Source of the DNA: Gracilibacillus dipsosauri
GTDB lineage: Bacteria > Bacillota > Bacilli > Bacillales > Amphibacillaceae
Assembly (NCBI RefSeq): GCF_003176895.1
Contig: NZ_QGTD01000001.1
Location: 62,001 to 126,000, forward strand
Length of the DNA: 64,000 bases
Direction: 5' to 3'
The notes under the pieces were generated by a model. It saw nothing but the letters and a program-made list of their open reading frames with translations. It had not been told where the DNA came from and made no database searches. The translations under genes and the position numbers were made by a program. Shown piece by piece: positions 9,448 through 17,479 of the stretch (its first letter is position 1; every line of letters begins with the position of its first letter).

Positions 9448-10112
9448 ACCTTCACCCGATAGCCGATGCCTCGAATGGTTTCAATAATCCTTGGCTTAGC
9501 CGGATCCTGCTCCATTTTTTCGCGCAAATAACGAATGTGTACCATTAGCGTTTTGTCCCCATCTATGTAAGGCTCCCCCCATACACCTTCATAAAGCTGC
9601 TCCTTTGTTAGAATTTGATTGAGATGACGAATAAAAAAATGAAATAAATGATATTGTTTGCCTGTTAGCTTGATTTCCTCACCTGTCTTCTTATTCATAA
9701 TCATCATCGTTTTCACCTGAATGCTCAAATGTCCTATCTCAATCGTATCTTCACTTTTTTGGAATCGTCTTAACAGAACCTCTACTCTTGCAGCGAGCTC
9801 TTCTGGATGAAATGGCTTGGTTAAATAATCATCCGCAAAACTTAGCCCTTCGATTTTGTCCTCCACTGCAGATCGTGCAGATAACATGAGGATTGGTAAA
9901 TCCTTTATCTCTTTTTTGATACGCTTCCCTATAGAAAAACCGTCCAGCCCTGGCAACATAATATCAAGGATTGCCATATCTATATTCGATAAATAGGATT
10001 CTAAATTTTCTCCAGACCGAAGCCATGTCACGTCATGCCCCTTTTCCGTCAACGCTTCTGTTACCCAGCTCCCAATTTCCTTCTCGTCTTCTATGTATAA
10101 AACTCGTGCCAT
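9444..10112 (-). CDS. OmpR/PhoB-type response regulator
   Basis: This 222-residue regulator has a receiver domain with Asp50 (AILDIMLPG), conserved IEDE acidic pocket and FHPEELAAR after the lysine, then a winged-helix DNA-binding domain (LTGKQYHLFHF... DKTLMVHIRYLREK). The ATG at 10112 (MARVLYIEDE) is chosen because GGAGG lies eight bases upstream; the frame runs 15 codons further without a ribosome site. It is the first gene of the two-gene operon with the kinase and probably activates the LanFEG-like operon downstream. Confidence 0.92.
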   Translation of the reverse strand: MARVLYIEDEKEIGSWVTEALTEKGHDVTWLRSGENLESYLSNIDMAILDIMLPGLDGFSIGKRIKKEIKDLPILMLSARSAVEDKIEGLSFADDYLTKPFHPEELAARVEVLLRRFQKSEDTIEIGHLSIQVKTMMIMNKKTGEEIKLTGKQYHLFHFFIRHLNQILTKEQLYEGVWGEPYIDGDKTLMVHIRYLREKMEQDPAKPRIIETIRGIGYRVKV

Positions 10113-10298
10113 TAGTGCCCTCCTTTTTTCTAGATATATTTTGCTATAAGATACCACCTATTTTCTCTTGTCACAAGCACTAAATGATCGCTTTTTTGTC
10201 TAGTTTTGGGAGAATAAGGACATTTCTAACATGGATTCTGCTTGAAATGTCCTTTACTTTTTGGGATGAGCGACTTTTGGGATTCAATTGTAGTGATT
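10113..10298. repeat. Intergenic inverted repeat with 11-bp arms
   Basis: The 186-bp gap between the TetR gene and the response regulator holds a hairpin with arms AAGGACATTTC (10216-10226) and GAAATGTCCTT (10244-10254). Around it the octamer TTTTGGGA occurs three times (near 10203, 10258 and 10275). The T-run after the right arm suits a plus-strand terminator, but there is no gene upstream on that strand. It may instead end the TetR transcript or be a remnant of a small repeat element. Confidence 0.45.
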
Positions 10299-10889
10299 TT
10301 AATGTTTTTCACAAAATTCGCTGAACATCTGATCCTTTACTTCATCAATCGGAAACTGATCAGGGTATGTCGATATCATTAGCATGATTCCTTGAAGGGT
10401 GGAAGAAAAATATAAGGAACGTTTTCTCGGGGCTTCCACTCCTATTTTTTTAAATATTTCACATTGTAGTTCAAACTGCCTTGCATTTTCTTCTACAATC
10501 CGTTTACTGTATTGAAACAATTCTTGATCTGCCTCTGGCTGTGTTTGTAAATGCAGATAAAATCGGAACTCTTCTGGCTTTTCGTACACATTATCGACGG
10601 CCGAGTTAATAATATAGGCTAGCTGATCAAAAGGAGTAGTTTGGGCAATCGCAGTTTCCATCACCTCTGTTAATGCTTGGATTCTTAGATCCACCATCGT
10701 AGCAAGTAGCTCTTCTTTTCCTTTAAAATAATTATAAAGCAATCCTTTTGAAATATTTGCCTCTTTCGCAACATCGTTAATAGAGGTTGCGTGATATCCC
10801 TGTCTTATAAACAAATGCATGGCAGCACTTCTAATATTTTCTTTTGCTAATTGTCGAATACGTTCATTTTCCTCTGGTGTTCTTGGCAT
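10299..10889 (-). CDS. TetR/AcrR family transcriptional repressor
   Basis: This 196-residue regulator has the N-terminal TetR HTH at about residues 14-60 (RSAAMHLFIRQGYHATSINDVAKEANISKG... then LYNYFKGKEELL) and an all-helical ligand-binding C-terminus. The gene follows the alpha/beta-hydrolase gene by five bases and so forms an operon with it. The SDR gene is divergent, so this protein likely controls both units from the region 11645-11880. Ligand unknown. Confidence 0.9.
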   Translation of the reverse strand: MPRTPEENERIRQLAKENIRSAAMHLFIRQGYHATSINDVAKEANISKGLLYNYFKGKEELLATMVDLRIQALTEVMETAIAQTTPFDQLAYIINSAVDNVYEKPEEFRFYLHLQTQPEADQELFQYSKRIVEENARQFELQCEIFKKIGVEAPRKRSLYFSSTLQGIMLMISTYPDQFPIDEVKDQMFSEFCEKH

Positions 10890-10894
10890 TTTAT

Positions 10895-11644
10895 TTATCT
10901 CTCCATAAATTTAGTCATTTGCTGATAAAGCTTGTGAGGATGTGTTAGTGTAAGCATATGGTCTGCTCCAGAAATGGAAATGATTTGAGCATTCGTGCAT
11001 TCACGAAAGTACTCTTTGACACGCAAGTTATCGGCGGACTCTTCCGTGCCAATTAAAAATAATGTGTCTGGCTTTAATTCTGCTAATCTCTCAAAAGCTG
11101 GTGGCTCTGGCCAAATCAACTCAAAGGAAGGCCAGTTAAAGGTTCGTTGTATATGATGACGAAGCATTTTTTCCGTTAATTCTCTTTGGGGACTTGCCTG
11201 AACCACTCGGTATAATGGTGCGCTCTGCGAAACCTCTATCATTTGATCAATATCAGGAGCCGCAGCTGTGATACTATTCATATATTCTATAAATTGATCG
11301 GAATAAGGAAAACCGGTTAATGCTGGGGCTAACAAAATTAGCTTTTCTACTCTTTCAGGATACTCTAAAGCGAAGTCTGTTGCAATCTGTCCCCCCATGG
11401 AACGACCGACAACGGTTGCTTTTTTAATTTCCAGATGGTCTAGAAGCGATTTTACATCTTCTACACAACTGACATCACCTGTTGGATCTGGTGATTTTCC
11501 AGCACCACGACCATCGTAAGTAATAGCTTGATACCTTTGCGATAGCAATGGCGCTAGATAGGTCCATTCTCTTAAGTCTGCTCCCCCACTATGAATAAAA
11601 ACGATTGGCTTTCCATTCCCACTTACTTCATAATACAAATTCAT
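10895..11644 (-). CDS. Alpha/beta-fold hydrolase
   Basis: This 249-residue cytoplasmic enzyme has an alpha/beta hydrolase fold. The oxyanion region is FIHSGGAD at about 16-23, DGRGAGKS follows, then the nucleophile elbow GRSMGG with the catalytic Ser near residue 93. A late Asp region lies in the LIGTEES segment and the catalytic His in GADHMLTL near the C-terminus. No signal peptide is present. It is co-transcribed with the downstream TetR gene. The substrate cannot be deduced; esterase or haloperoxidase-like members look similar. Confidence 0.85.
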   Translation of the reverse strand: MNLYYEVSGNGKPIVFIHSGGADLREWTYLAPLLSQRYQAITYDGRGAGKSPDPTGDVSCVEDVKSLLDHLEIKKATVVGRSMGGQIATDFALEYPERVEKLILLAPALTGFPYSDQFIEYMNSITAAAPDIDQMIEVSQSAPLYRVVQASPQRELTEKMLRHHIQRTFNWPSFELIWPEPPAFERLAELKPDTLFLIGTEESADNLRVKEYFRECTNAQIISISGADHMLTLTHPHKLYQQMTKFMER

Positions 11645-11695
11645 ATTTAAATTCCCTCCTTATTTTTTTATAATTTTTTTATAATTTTATCATTG

Positions 11696-11742
11696 AATGA
11701 ACGTTTAGTCAAAAATATTACTAAGTCAAATGACCGTTTACT
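11696..11742. promoter_or_regulatory. Candidate TetR operator repeats between the divergent hydrolase and SDR genes
   Basis: Two 14-bp direct repeats, AATGAACGTTTAGT (11696-11709) and AATGACCGTTTACT (11729-11742), are identical at 12 of 14 positions and 33 bp apart. They lie in the 236-bp gap between the divergent units, where the TetR product would be expected to bind. The rest of the gap shows AT-rich promoter-like sequence without a confident -35/-10 pair. Confidence 0.4.
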
Positions 11743-11880
11743 GGAGCGGTTAGAAAATACTTTGTTCCCAAATGTGACGAGTATCGTCATCCTTTTTGTT
11801 GTTTTATTTTATCCTTCTAGTATATATCTTGTAGCTTTTCGTATATTAAGTAATAGTTTTTTAAAAAGGAGCGTAGATGA

Positions 11881-12663
11881 ATGGAACGATTTCAAGATAA
11901 AGTAGTGATCATCACTGGTGGAGGATCAGGCTTAGGGCGAGCAGCTGCTCTACAAATGGCAAAGGAAGGAGCCAATTTAGTTCTTGTAGATGTGGATAAA
12001 GAAGGTTTGGAAACAAGCAAAAAAGAGATTCTCTCTGCTTCTCCTAATGCAACAATAGAACTCTTTGAAGCTAATGTTGCACATGAATCAGAAGTTAAGC
12101 AGTATGTCGAGCATACGATAAACACATTTGGAAAAATTGATGGATTTTTTAATAATGCTGGAATTGAGGGAAAGCAAAACTTAACAGAGGATTATGAAGT
12201 GGAGGAATTCCAACGGGTAGTAAAAATTAATTTAGATGGCGTATTTTACGGGATGAAATATGTCCTAAAAGAAATGAAAAGACAAGGATTCGGTTCAATC
12301 GTGAATACTGCCTCAGTTGGAGGTATTCGTGGTGTAGGAAACCAATCAGGTTACGCGGCAAGTAAACATGGTGTAGTAGGGTTAACTCGAAATTCAGGTG
12401 TTGAGTATGGACAATACGGTGTAAGTATAAAAGCTATTGCTCCAGGTGCCATTATGACACCAATGGTGGAAGGGTCACTGAAACAAATAGGTGGGGAAAA
12501 TTGGGAAGAGGCTGGAAAAGAGTTTGTCAGTGTAAACCCTATGAAACGGTTTGGAAAACCAGAGGAAATTGGATATCTCGTTGCTTTTTTATTATCAAGT
12601 CAGGCGGATTTTATCAATGCAGCGGTGATTCCAATCGATGGTGGTCAATCTTATCAATATTAA
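11881..12663 (+). CDS. Short-chain dehydrogenase/reductase (SDR)
   Basis: This 260-residue classical SDR has the cofactor motif GGGSGLGR at about 12-19, NNAG near 89-92, catalytic Ser in NTASVGG and the YAASK catalytic Tyr-Lys pair near residue 158. The C-terminal PIDGGQSYQY ending is typical. An acidic residue at the end of beta-2 (VDVDKEG) suggests NAD rather than NADP. The ribosome site is AAAGGAG. It is divergent from the hydrolase-TetR pair and may act in the same unknown pathway. Confidence 0.9.
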   Translation: MERFQDKVVIITGGGSGLGRAAALQMAKEGANLVLVDVDKEGLETSKKEILSASPNATIELFEANVAHESEVKQYVEHTINTFGKIDGFFNNAGIEGKQNLTEDYEVEEFQRVVKINLDGVFYGMKYVLKEMKRQGFGSIVNTASVGGIRGVGNQSGYAASKHGVVGLTRNSGVEYGQYGVSIKAIAPGAIMTPMVEGSLKQIGGENWEEAGKEFVSVNPMKRFGKPEEIGYLVAFLLSSQADFINAAVIPIDGGQSYQY

Positions 12664-12712
12664 AAACACTGCGAATGCCTAGTTATGTTTATACTTTCCA
12701 ACCGTATAAAAA

Positions 12713-12742
12713 AGGATGGCCAAAAAAGTGCCATCCTCTTTT
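12713..12742. terminator. Bidirectional terminator between convergent genes
   Basis: The perfect 8-bp stem AGGATGGC / GCCATCCT has T-runs on both strands (CTTTTT on plus, TTTTTT on minus). It lies between the convergent SDR gene and the CNNM/HlyC-type gene and serves both. Confidence 0.85.
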
Positions 12743-14076
12743 TACTGTGATTTTTCCTCGAAATCCTCGGTTTGTTCTACTCTAGTGATCAATACTTTAT
12801 CTACTCGAACATTATCCATATCAATCACTTCTAGGAGAAGATCATTTACGTTTATTGTATCTTTTTCGCTAGGGATATTACCAATCTGATGGGTAATAAA
12901 TCCACCTAACGTATGGAAATTTTTATGGTTGGTATTCCATAACGGGCCATCTTCTAAATCGAAATATCGAATAAACACATCAATGGAAACAAGACCATCT
13001 GCTAACCACGTCGTTTCATCTCTTTCAATAATTTGTGGATCAGGCTCATCCTCTTTTTCAGGCAAGTCACCAACAATGTTTTCTACAATATCATGAAGGG
13101 TGATAAAACCTTCGATACCTCCGTATTCATCGATCACTACTGCTTCATGCTGTCCAGTTTGCTTTAATGTCTCTAAAGCCCGGTATACCTTTACTGACTC
13201 TGGTAGAATAAGTGTTTCGGTAACGCAATCTGAAAGCTCAAAATGCTCATCTAGGATCATTTTTGAAAAGACATCCTTTGTATGAATAATCCCTTGGAAA
13301 TTATCTAAGCTTCCTTTCCCTACTGGAAATTTAGAGTAGCGACTTTCATTAATTCTTTTTATGTTATCTTCAAAAGGTGCTTCTATATCTATCCAAACAA
13401 GCTGTGTACGGGGGGTTAAAATATCTCCTAAGAGTTTGTCGCCCAGGTAAAATATTTGTTCGACAAGATCCTGCTCGATTTCCTCTACTGTACCACTATA
13501 TACACCTTGCTCAATTAATTGATTTATTTCTTCTTCCGTTACATCTGGTTCTTTTGTCTGCTTAATTCTCAATAGCTTTAGAACAAATTCAGTTGATTTA
13601 CTTAAAAACCAAATGATCGGCCGCCCAATTTTTGAAAAAAAGTACATCGGCTTTGCAACAAGACAGGCTACCTTTTCAGGATTTCCCATCCCGATTCGCT
13701 TTGGTACTAATTCTCCAATAATTAGCGACAAGTAAGTGGAAAGGCCAACGACTAATGCAAAACTTAATTCATAGCTAAAAGCAGCAAGTGCATCGACTCG
13801 TTCTACATATACTGCCAATTGCCCTGCAATAGTAGCACCACCAAAGGCACCTGTTATCACACCGATTAAAGTAATTCCAATTTGAATCGTAGAGAGCAAC
13901 TGATTAGGGTTTTCGGCTAACTTCAATGCATACCTTGCTCGAGCGTCTCCTTCATCTCTACGTTTTTCTAATCTGTTTTGTTTTGATGTTACAATCGCAA
14001 TCTCAGTCATAGCAAAAATACCGTTTGCTATGATTAAAATAAGTACAATAACTATCGAAGTAACTATACTGTCCAA
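12742..14076 (-). CDS. Hemolysin C/CNNM-type membrane transporter with CBS domains
   Basis: This 444-residue protein begins with a DUF21/CNNM transmembrane domain (about 1-190; four hydrophobic stretches). Two CBS domains follow at about 205-330 (DILTPRTQLVWIDI..., HTKDVF, VVIDEYGGIEGFITLHD), then a CorC_HlyC domain at about 345-430. Relatives (YhdP, MpfA, CorC) are linked to magnesium or cation efflux; the old name hemolysin is misleading. It is monocistronic with a bidirectional terminator at its 3' end. The exact ion is not readable from the sequence. Confidence 0.9.
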   Translation of the reverse strand: MDSIVTSIVIVLILIIANGIFAMTEIAIVTSKQNRLEKRRDEGDARARYALKLAENPNQLLSTIQIGITLIGVITGAFGGATIAGQLAVYVERVDALAAFSYELSFALVVGLSTYLSLIIGELVPKRIGMGNPEKVACLVAKPMYFFSKIGRPIIWFLSKSTEFVLKLLRIKQTKEPDVTEEEINQLIEQGVYSGTVEEIEQDLVEQIFYLGDKLLGDILTPRTQLVWIDIEAPFEDNIKRINESRYSKFPVGKGSLDNFQGIIHTKDVFSKMILDEHFELSDCVTETLILPESVKVYRALETLKQTGQHEAVVIDEYGGIEGFITLHDIVENIVGDLPEKEDEPDPQIIERDETTWLADGLVSIDVFIRYFDLEDGPLWNTNHKNFHTLGGFITHQIGNIPSEKDTINVNDLLLEVIDMDNVRVDKVLITRVEQTEDFEEKSQ

Positions 14077-14173
14077 AAAAACTTCACCGTTCCTTTGATT
14101 ATATGAAATTTTAGGGCTTACCTAATACTATAAATTATATCACATTATTGTAGTTTGGAACGGCACGAGTATG

Positions 14174-14626
14174 CTATCTAAAGAATGGCACATCCTTTAC
14201 ACCAACTAATCTTGCATAAATAAACAGTTGTCCTTTATGGTGTATTTCATGATCATACATTGCTAATAGATATTTTTTCTTTGTTCCTTGGAGCTTTGGA
14301 TGTGTGGCATTATTTTGCATTTCTAATTCTTCCTCTGTTATCGATTGATAGGTTGCTTTCGTTTTTTCTGTAAAGCTGTTGACAGCAGCGCGTACTTCCT
14401 CCATTGTTTTGCATTCTGGAATATCTGGCGGTAGAAACTCCTCTGATTTCACCATGGAAACGAAAACATCATTCCAGCCAGTCACATGAAGAGCTAGTTC
14501 CCCTAATTCCATCGCACCCTCCCATGGTTTAAAATGAATAGCTTCATCATCTATTTGCTCTAATAAATTCACCAATACTTGGCGATGTTGAAGCCAGTCC
14601 TCCATCATGATTGTCGATTCACTCAC
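14174..14626 (-). CDS. DinB-family protein
   Basis: This 150-residue four-helix-bundle protein belongs to the DinB/YfiT-like superfamily. The putative metal ligands are His in ALHVTGW (near residue 47) and two His in YDHEIHHKGQL (near 125-130), the usual three-histidine site. The start is a GTG with a G-rich ribosome site eight bases upstream. Some family members are bacillithiol-dependent transferases (BstA type), which would fit a FosB-containing organism, but this role is an inference. It stands alone between two minus-strand genes. Confidence 0.8.
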   Translation of the reverse strand: MSESTIMMEDWLQHRQVLVNLLEQIDDEAIHFKPWEGAMELGELALHVTGWNDVFVSMVKSEEFLPPDIPECKTMEEVRAAVNSFTEKTKATYQSITEEELEMQNNATHPKLQGTKKKYLLAMYDHEIHHKGQLFIYARLVGVKDVPFFR

Positions 14627-14704
14627 TATTCTTCCCCCTCACCTTTTTCATACTTTTACATAAACTTATAAATTCGACGAGTAGTCAATTAGATCCTCTA
14701 AATT

Positions 14705-14737
14705 ATAAAAAAAGGGGGATTTTTTTCCCTCCTTTTT
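14705..14737 (-). terminator. Terminator of the AhpD-like gene
   Basis: On the minus strand AAAGGAGGGA and TCCCCCTTT pair around an A-rich loop and are followed by TTTTTTT. It begins at the stop codon of the AhpD-like gene. Confidence 0.75.
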
Positions 14738-15173
14738 ATTCCGGCACATTATTATTCGCTATCGATAGTCGGTTCCAGCAGTTAATAGTAATAATTAAAG
14801 CAACTAAATCAATATACTGCTTCTCATTAAAGTACTGTCGAACGGTTTGATAAACATCCTCTGGCACTCCGTTTTCTCCAATCTTCGTTACTGCCTCTGT
14901 TAATTCTAAAGCCGCTCTTTCTTCCTCTGAATAGAAGTTCGTTTCTTGCCAAGCACTTAAGCAATAGATTCTTTGTTCTGTTTCCCCAAGCTTCCTTGCA
15001 TCCTTTGTATGCATATTGATACAAAAAGCACAATTGTTCAGCTGGGAGGCACGAATTTTTATTAATTCTATTAGCTTTTCATCAAATCCTGTCTGCTTTT
15101 TGTACATTTCTAATTGGCGGATGAGCTTGACTAATTCTGGAGCTTCCTCCATATAGTTTATTCTTGGTTTCAT
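14736..15173 (-). CDS. Carboxymuconolactone decarboxylase/AhpD-family protein, partner of the ECF sigma factor
   Basis: This 145-residue protein has the AhpD core LIKIRASQLNNCAFCINMHT, with the redox pair Cys-x-x-Cys and the following His near residues 52-59. AhpD-like proteins act as peroxidase partners or decarboxylases. The gene lies 40 bp downstream of an ECF sigma factor with a SnoaL-like tail. Such sigma factors (ECF41, now grouped as ECF56) are typically paired with carboxymuconolactone decarboxylase, oxidoreductase or epimerase genes. A matching promoter-like element lies upstream at 15208-15234. The physiological substrate is unknown. Confidence 0.9.
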   Translation of the reverse strand: MKPRINYMEEAPELVKLIRQLEMYKKQTGFDEKLIELIKIRASQLNNCAFCINMHTKDARKLGETEQRIYCLSAWQETNFYSEEERAALELTEAVTKIGENGVPEDVYQTVRQYFNEKQYIDLVALIITINCWNRLSIANNNVPE

Positions 15174-15207
15174 CTATCTTCCTCCTTTTTTTGTCTTTCA
15201 CTTATAA

Positions 15208-15234
15208 GACAAATTAGAAGGAGTAATTGTGACC
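15208..15234 (-). promoter_or_regulatory. Candidate ECF41-type promoter of the AhpD-like gene
   Basis: On the minus strand GGTCACA, 16 bp, then TGTC resembles the ECF41 promoter that I recall as TGTCACA-N16-CGTC, with one mismatch in each element. The -35 part overlaps the final codons of the sigma gene itself. The -10 part is 35 bp before the ATG of the AhpD-like gene, whose ribosome site GGAGG sits between. Confidence 0.55.
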
Positions 15235-16089
15235 TATTTTGTTTAATTTTTCTGGATTCATCACGACATAAATATTTTCAATACCATTTTTCGTATAATG
15301 GAATGTCAATATTTTTATTGGTTTACCTTGTCGTCTTTGGAGAATACCAATTTCACCATTTACATGAATCAAGCTTAGCTCACCATCGAAGGTACCTCTT
15401 TTATGAATTCCTCGTATATAAGCAGCAACACGGTGCTTGTCATAGATAGGATACATAGCAGAAAGTACTTTACCACCACCATCTGATAACAGGACAACAT
15501 CTTTCGATAATTGGTCAATGAACGGTTCGAAATTACCACTATCTACTGCTTCTAAGAACAAATTAGCTAACTGGTGTACCTCTTCTTTCGTAGCTTTCGG
15601 TGCATTAATATTTTCTTGTAGCTTTCGCTTTGCCCTACTGAATACTTTACGACAGCTTTGTTCAGATCGCCTGAGTATTTCTGCTATACTTTTATAATCA
15701 TAGGAGAGTATTTCACGTAATAGAAAAACACACCTTTCAAGCTCTGTCAGTTGATGTAGGAGAACAACAAATGCATACGAAATAGATTCTTCCTTTAGCA
15801 ATTGTTCTAACGGCTCATTTACCATTGTTTCGACAATTGGCTCTGGAAGCCATGGCCCTGGATATACTTCTCGCTTTTTTCTAGCGGATTGTAGAAGATT
15901 AAGGCATTTATTTGTCGTCATTTTCGTTAAATATGCTTTTGGATCTTGAAGGGATGAAATGTCCATCTTTTCTAGCTGAACAAAAACATCCTGAACGATA
16001 TCCTCCGCATCCTTAACAGAACCTAACATTTTATAAGCAACAGAAAATAGGAATGATTTGTATTCTTCATAAAATGTACGATGATCCAT
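15214..16089 (-). CDS. ECF sigma factor with SnoaL-like C-terminal domain (ECF41/ECF56, SigJ-like)
   Basis: This 291-residue sigma factor has region 2 (YKMLGSVKDAEDIVQDVF at about 18-36), region 4 (LTELERCVFLLREILSYDYKSIAEIL... SEQSCRKVFSRAKRKL at about 115-165) and a C-terminal SnoaL_2-like domain (about 175-285). The last carries the DGGGK motif near residue 203 and an NPEKL motif near the end, both hallmarks of the ECF41 group, where the tail acts as a built-in regulator instead of an anti-sigma factor. The partner AhpD-like gene is directly downstream. The inducing signal is unknown. Confidence 0.92.
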   Translation of the reverse strand: MDHRTFYEEYKSFLFSVAYKMLGSVKDAEDIVQDVFVQLEKMDISSLQDPKAYLTKMTTNKCLNLLQSARKKREVYPGPWLPEPIVETMVNEPLEQLLKEESISYAFVVLLHQLTELERCVFLLREILSYDYKSIAEILRRSEQSCRKVFSRAKRKLQENINAPKATKEEVHQLANLFLEAVDSGNFEPFIDQLSKDVVLLSDGGGKVLSAMYPIYDKHRVAAYIRGIHKRGTFDGELSLIHVNGEIGILQRRQGKPIKILTFHYTKNGIENIYVVMNPEKLNKIGHNYSF

Positions 16090-16236
16090 CTTCTTACCAG
16101 CTTTCCTTTATAATGTGGTTAATCGGTGAACAAAACATAAGATGAGGATTCATTTAAAATCACTATACCATTAGTGTGGATAAAGTTCCATTTACTGCTA
16201 GATACGCTAAAATGAAAAGAATACAGAGGTGATAAA

Positions 16237-16686
16237 ATGATTAGAGAATTAGATGAAAAAGAATCATTACCTATGGATTTATTGCTTTTAGCAGATCCAT
16301 CGGAAAAGCTAGTGACGGAATATGTAAAGAGAGGGAAATGTTTTGTCATGGAAGAGAAAGATTCCATTATTGGTGTCTATGTCCTGCTTCCAACTAGACC
16401 AAAAACAATAGAAATCGTAAATGTGGCTGTCGATGAAAGCTTTCAAGCAAAAGGTTATGGTAAAAAGCTTGTTCTTCATGCCATTCAAACCGCAAAGCAA
16501 GAGGGCTATAAAACAATCGAGATCGGAACAGGAAACTCAGGTGTTGTTCAATTAGCATTATATCAAAAATGTGGCTTTCGGATAACTTCGGTTGATCGCG
16601 ATTTTTTCCTTCATCATTATGATGAACCGATCTTTGAAAATGGTATCCAGGTGATTGATATGGTGAGACTATCACAGCAGTTATAA
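16237..16686 (+). CDS. GNAT-family N-acetyltransferase
   Basis: This 149-residue protein has the GNAT acetyl-CoA-binding core: NVAVDESFQAKGYGKKLVLHA gives the beta4 strand and the Q/RxxGxG/A loop (QAKGYG at about 70-75), followed by IEIGTGNSG and the beta5-alpha4 part YQKCGFRI. It resembles B. subtilis YvbK in layout. AGAGGTGAT is a good ribosome site. Substrate unknown; the gene appears monocistronic. A weak hairpin (TAATCCT / AGGATTA, 16704-16720) follows the stop. Confidence 0.85.
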   Translation: MIRELDEKESLPMDLLLLADPSEKLVTEYVKRGKCFVMEEKDSIIGVYVLLPTRPKTIEIVNVAVDESFQAKGYGKKLVLHAIQTAKQEGYKTIEIGTGNSGVVQLALYQKCGFRITSVDRDFFLHHYDEPIFENGIQVIDMVRLSQQL

Positions 16687-16816
16687 GGTCTTCTATCTGG
16701 CTTTAATCCTCTTAGGATTAGAATCTTTATAGGGAGTAATTCGTATAAATTATTTCATTCTCCGTACAATACTGATGTAAAGCTCATGTGATATCTTACA
16801 TAGGAGGCCAGTAATA

Positions 16817-17389
16817 ATGGGGTACAATGAATATTGGGAACAAATTTACAGTATTAGTGAAGAACTAAATTCTCTAATAACTGCTTATTGGGATGATTAT
16901 TCCAATTTATCATCTTGGCAATTTTGGGTAGTTCTTTTCATCATGATAATACCTTTAGTTATACTTTACTTTACCGTTGATCGCCAAAGGATTTTTGAAT
17001 TATTCTTTTTTGGTTTTATCGTACACATGCTTTGGTCATATTGTGATACTATTTTATCGTTATATAAGTATTTTGTTCATACCTACTTTCTAACACCTTT
17101 ATTGCCTTATGCCCAAAACATGACCACTTCATTGCTTCCCGTAAGTTTTATTCTGTTATATCAATATTGTACGAAACACAAGAAGAATTTCTACTTGTAT
17201 ACATTGTTCTTAAGTGCTTTCTTTGCATTACTTGGTACCCCTATTGAAGAATATTTTGGCTTTGTAAAGTTTGATAAGGGATTGCTACCATTGCATATTT
17301 TCTTTATAGATGTAGCTATTGCTTATATTGCTTATTGGGGAACCAAATTCGTCTTAAGCCTAAACCAAAGAAGTGAAAAAAATAAATAA
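16817..17389 (+). CDS. CBO0543-like integral membrane protein of unknown function
   Basis: This 190-residue protein has a short N-terminal segment (WEQIYSISEELNSL...) and about five transmembrane helices between residues 33 and 180. The helix-1 motif WVVLFIMIIPLVILYF followed by VDRQRIFEL, together with the spacing of the helices, is like the CBO0543 family found widely in spore-forming Firmicutes. No function is known for that family. An AGGAGG ribosome site precedes the ATG. It is monocistronic with a terminator overlapping its stop codon. Confidence 0.75.
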   Translation: MGYNEYWEQIYSISEELNSLITAYWDDYSNLSSWQFWVVLFIMIIPLVILYFTVDRQRIFELFFFGFIVHMLWSYCDTILSLYKYFVHTYFLTPLLPYAQNMTTSLLPVSFILLYQYCTKHKKNFYLYTLFLSAFFALLGTPIEEYFGFVKFDKGLLPLHIFFIDVAIAYIAYWGTKFVLSLNQRSEKNK

Positions 17390-17416
17390 AAATTCTTTTC
17401 ACTTCTTTTTATTTTT
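17370..17416 (+). terminator. Terminator overlapping the stop of the membrane-protein gene
   Basis: The 10-bp perfect stem GAAGTGAAAA / TTTTCACTTC has a 16-nt loop that contains the stop codon and is followed by TTTTTATTTTT. Confidence 0.8.
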
Positions 17417-17479
17417 ACATATTTAGAACCGCATTGAACTTCAGACCTTTTCACTTTCGGAAATGAAAGATTACGAAGG

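Noticed and set aside
8065-10112. BceRS-type bacitracin-sensing system
   Set aside because: The kinase has a sizeable extracellular domain and HAMP, and the transporter permeases are of the small LanE/G type, not the large BceB type.
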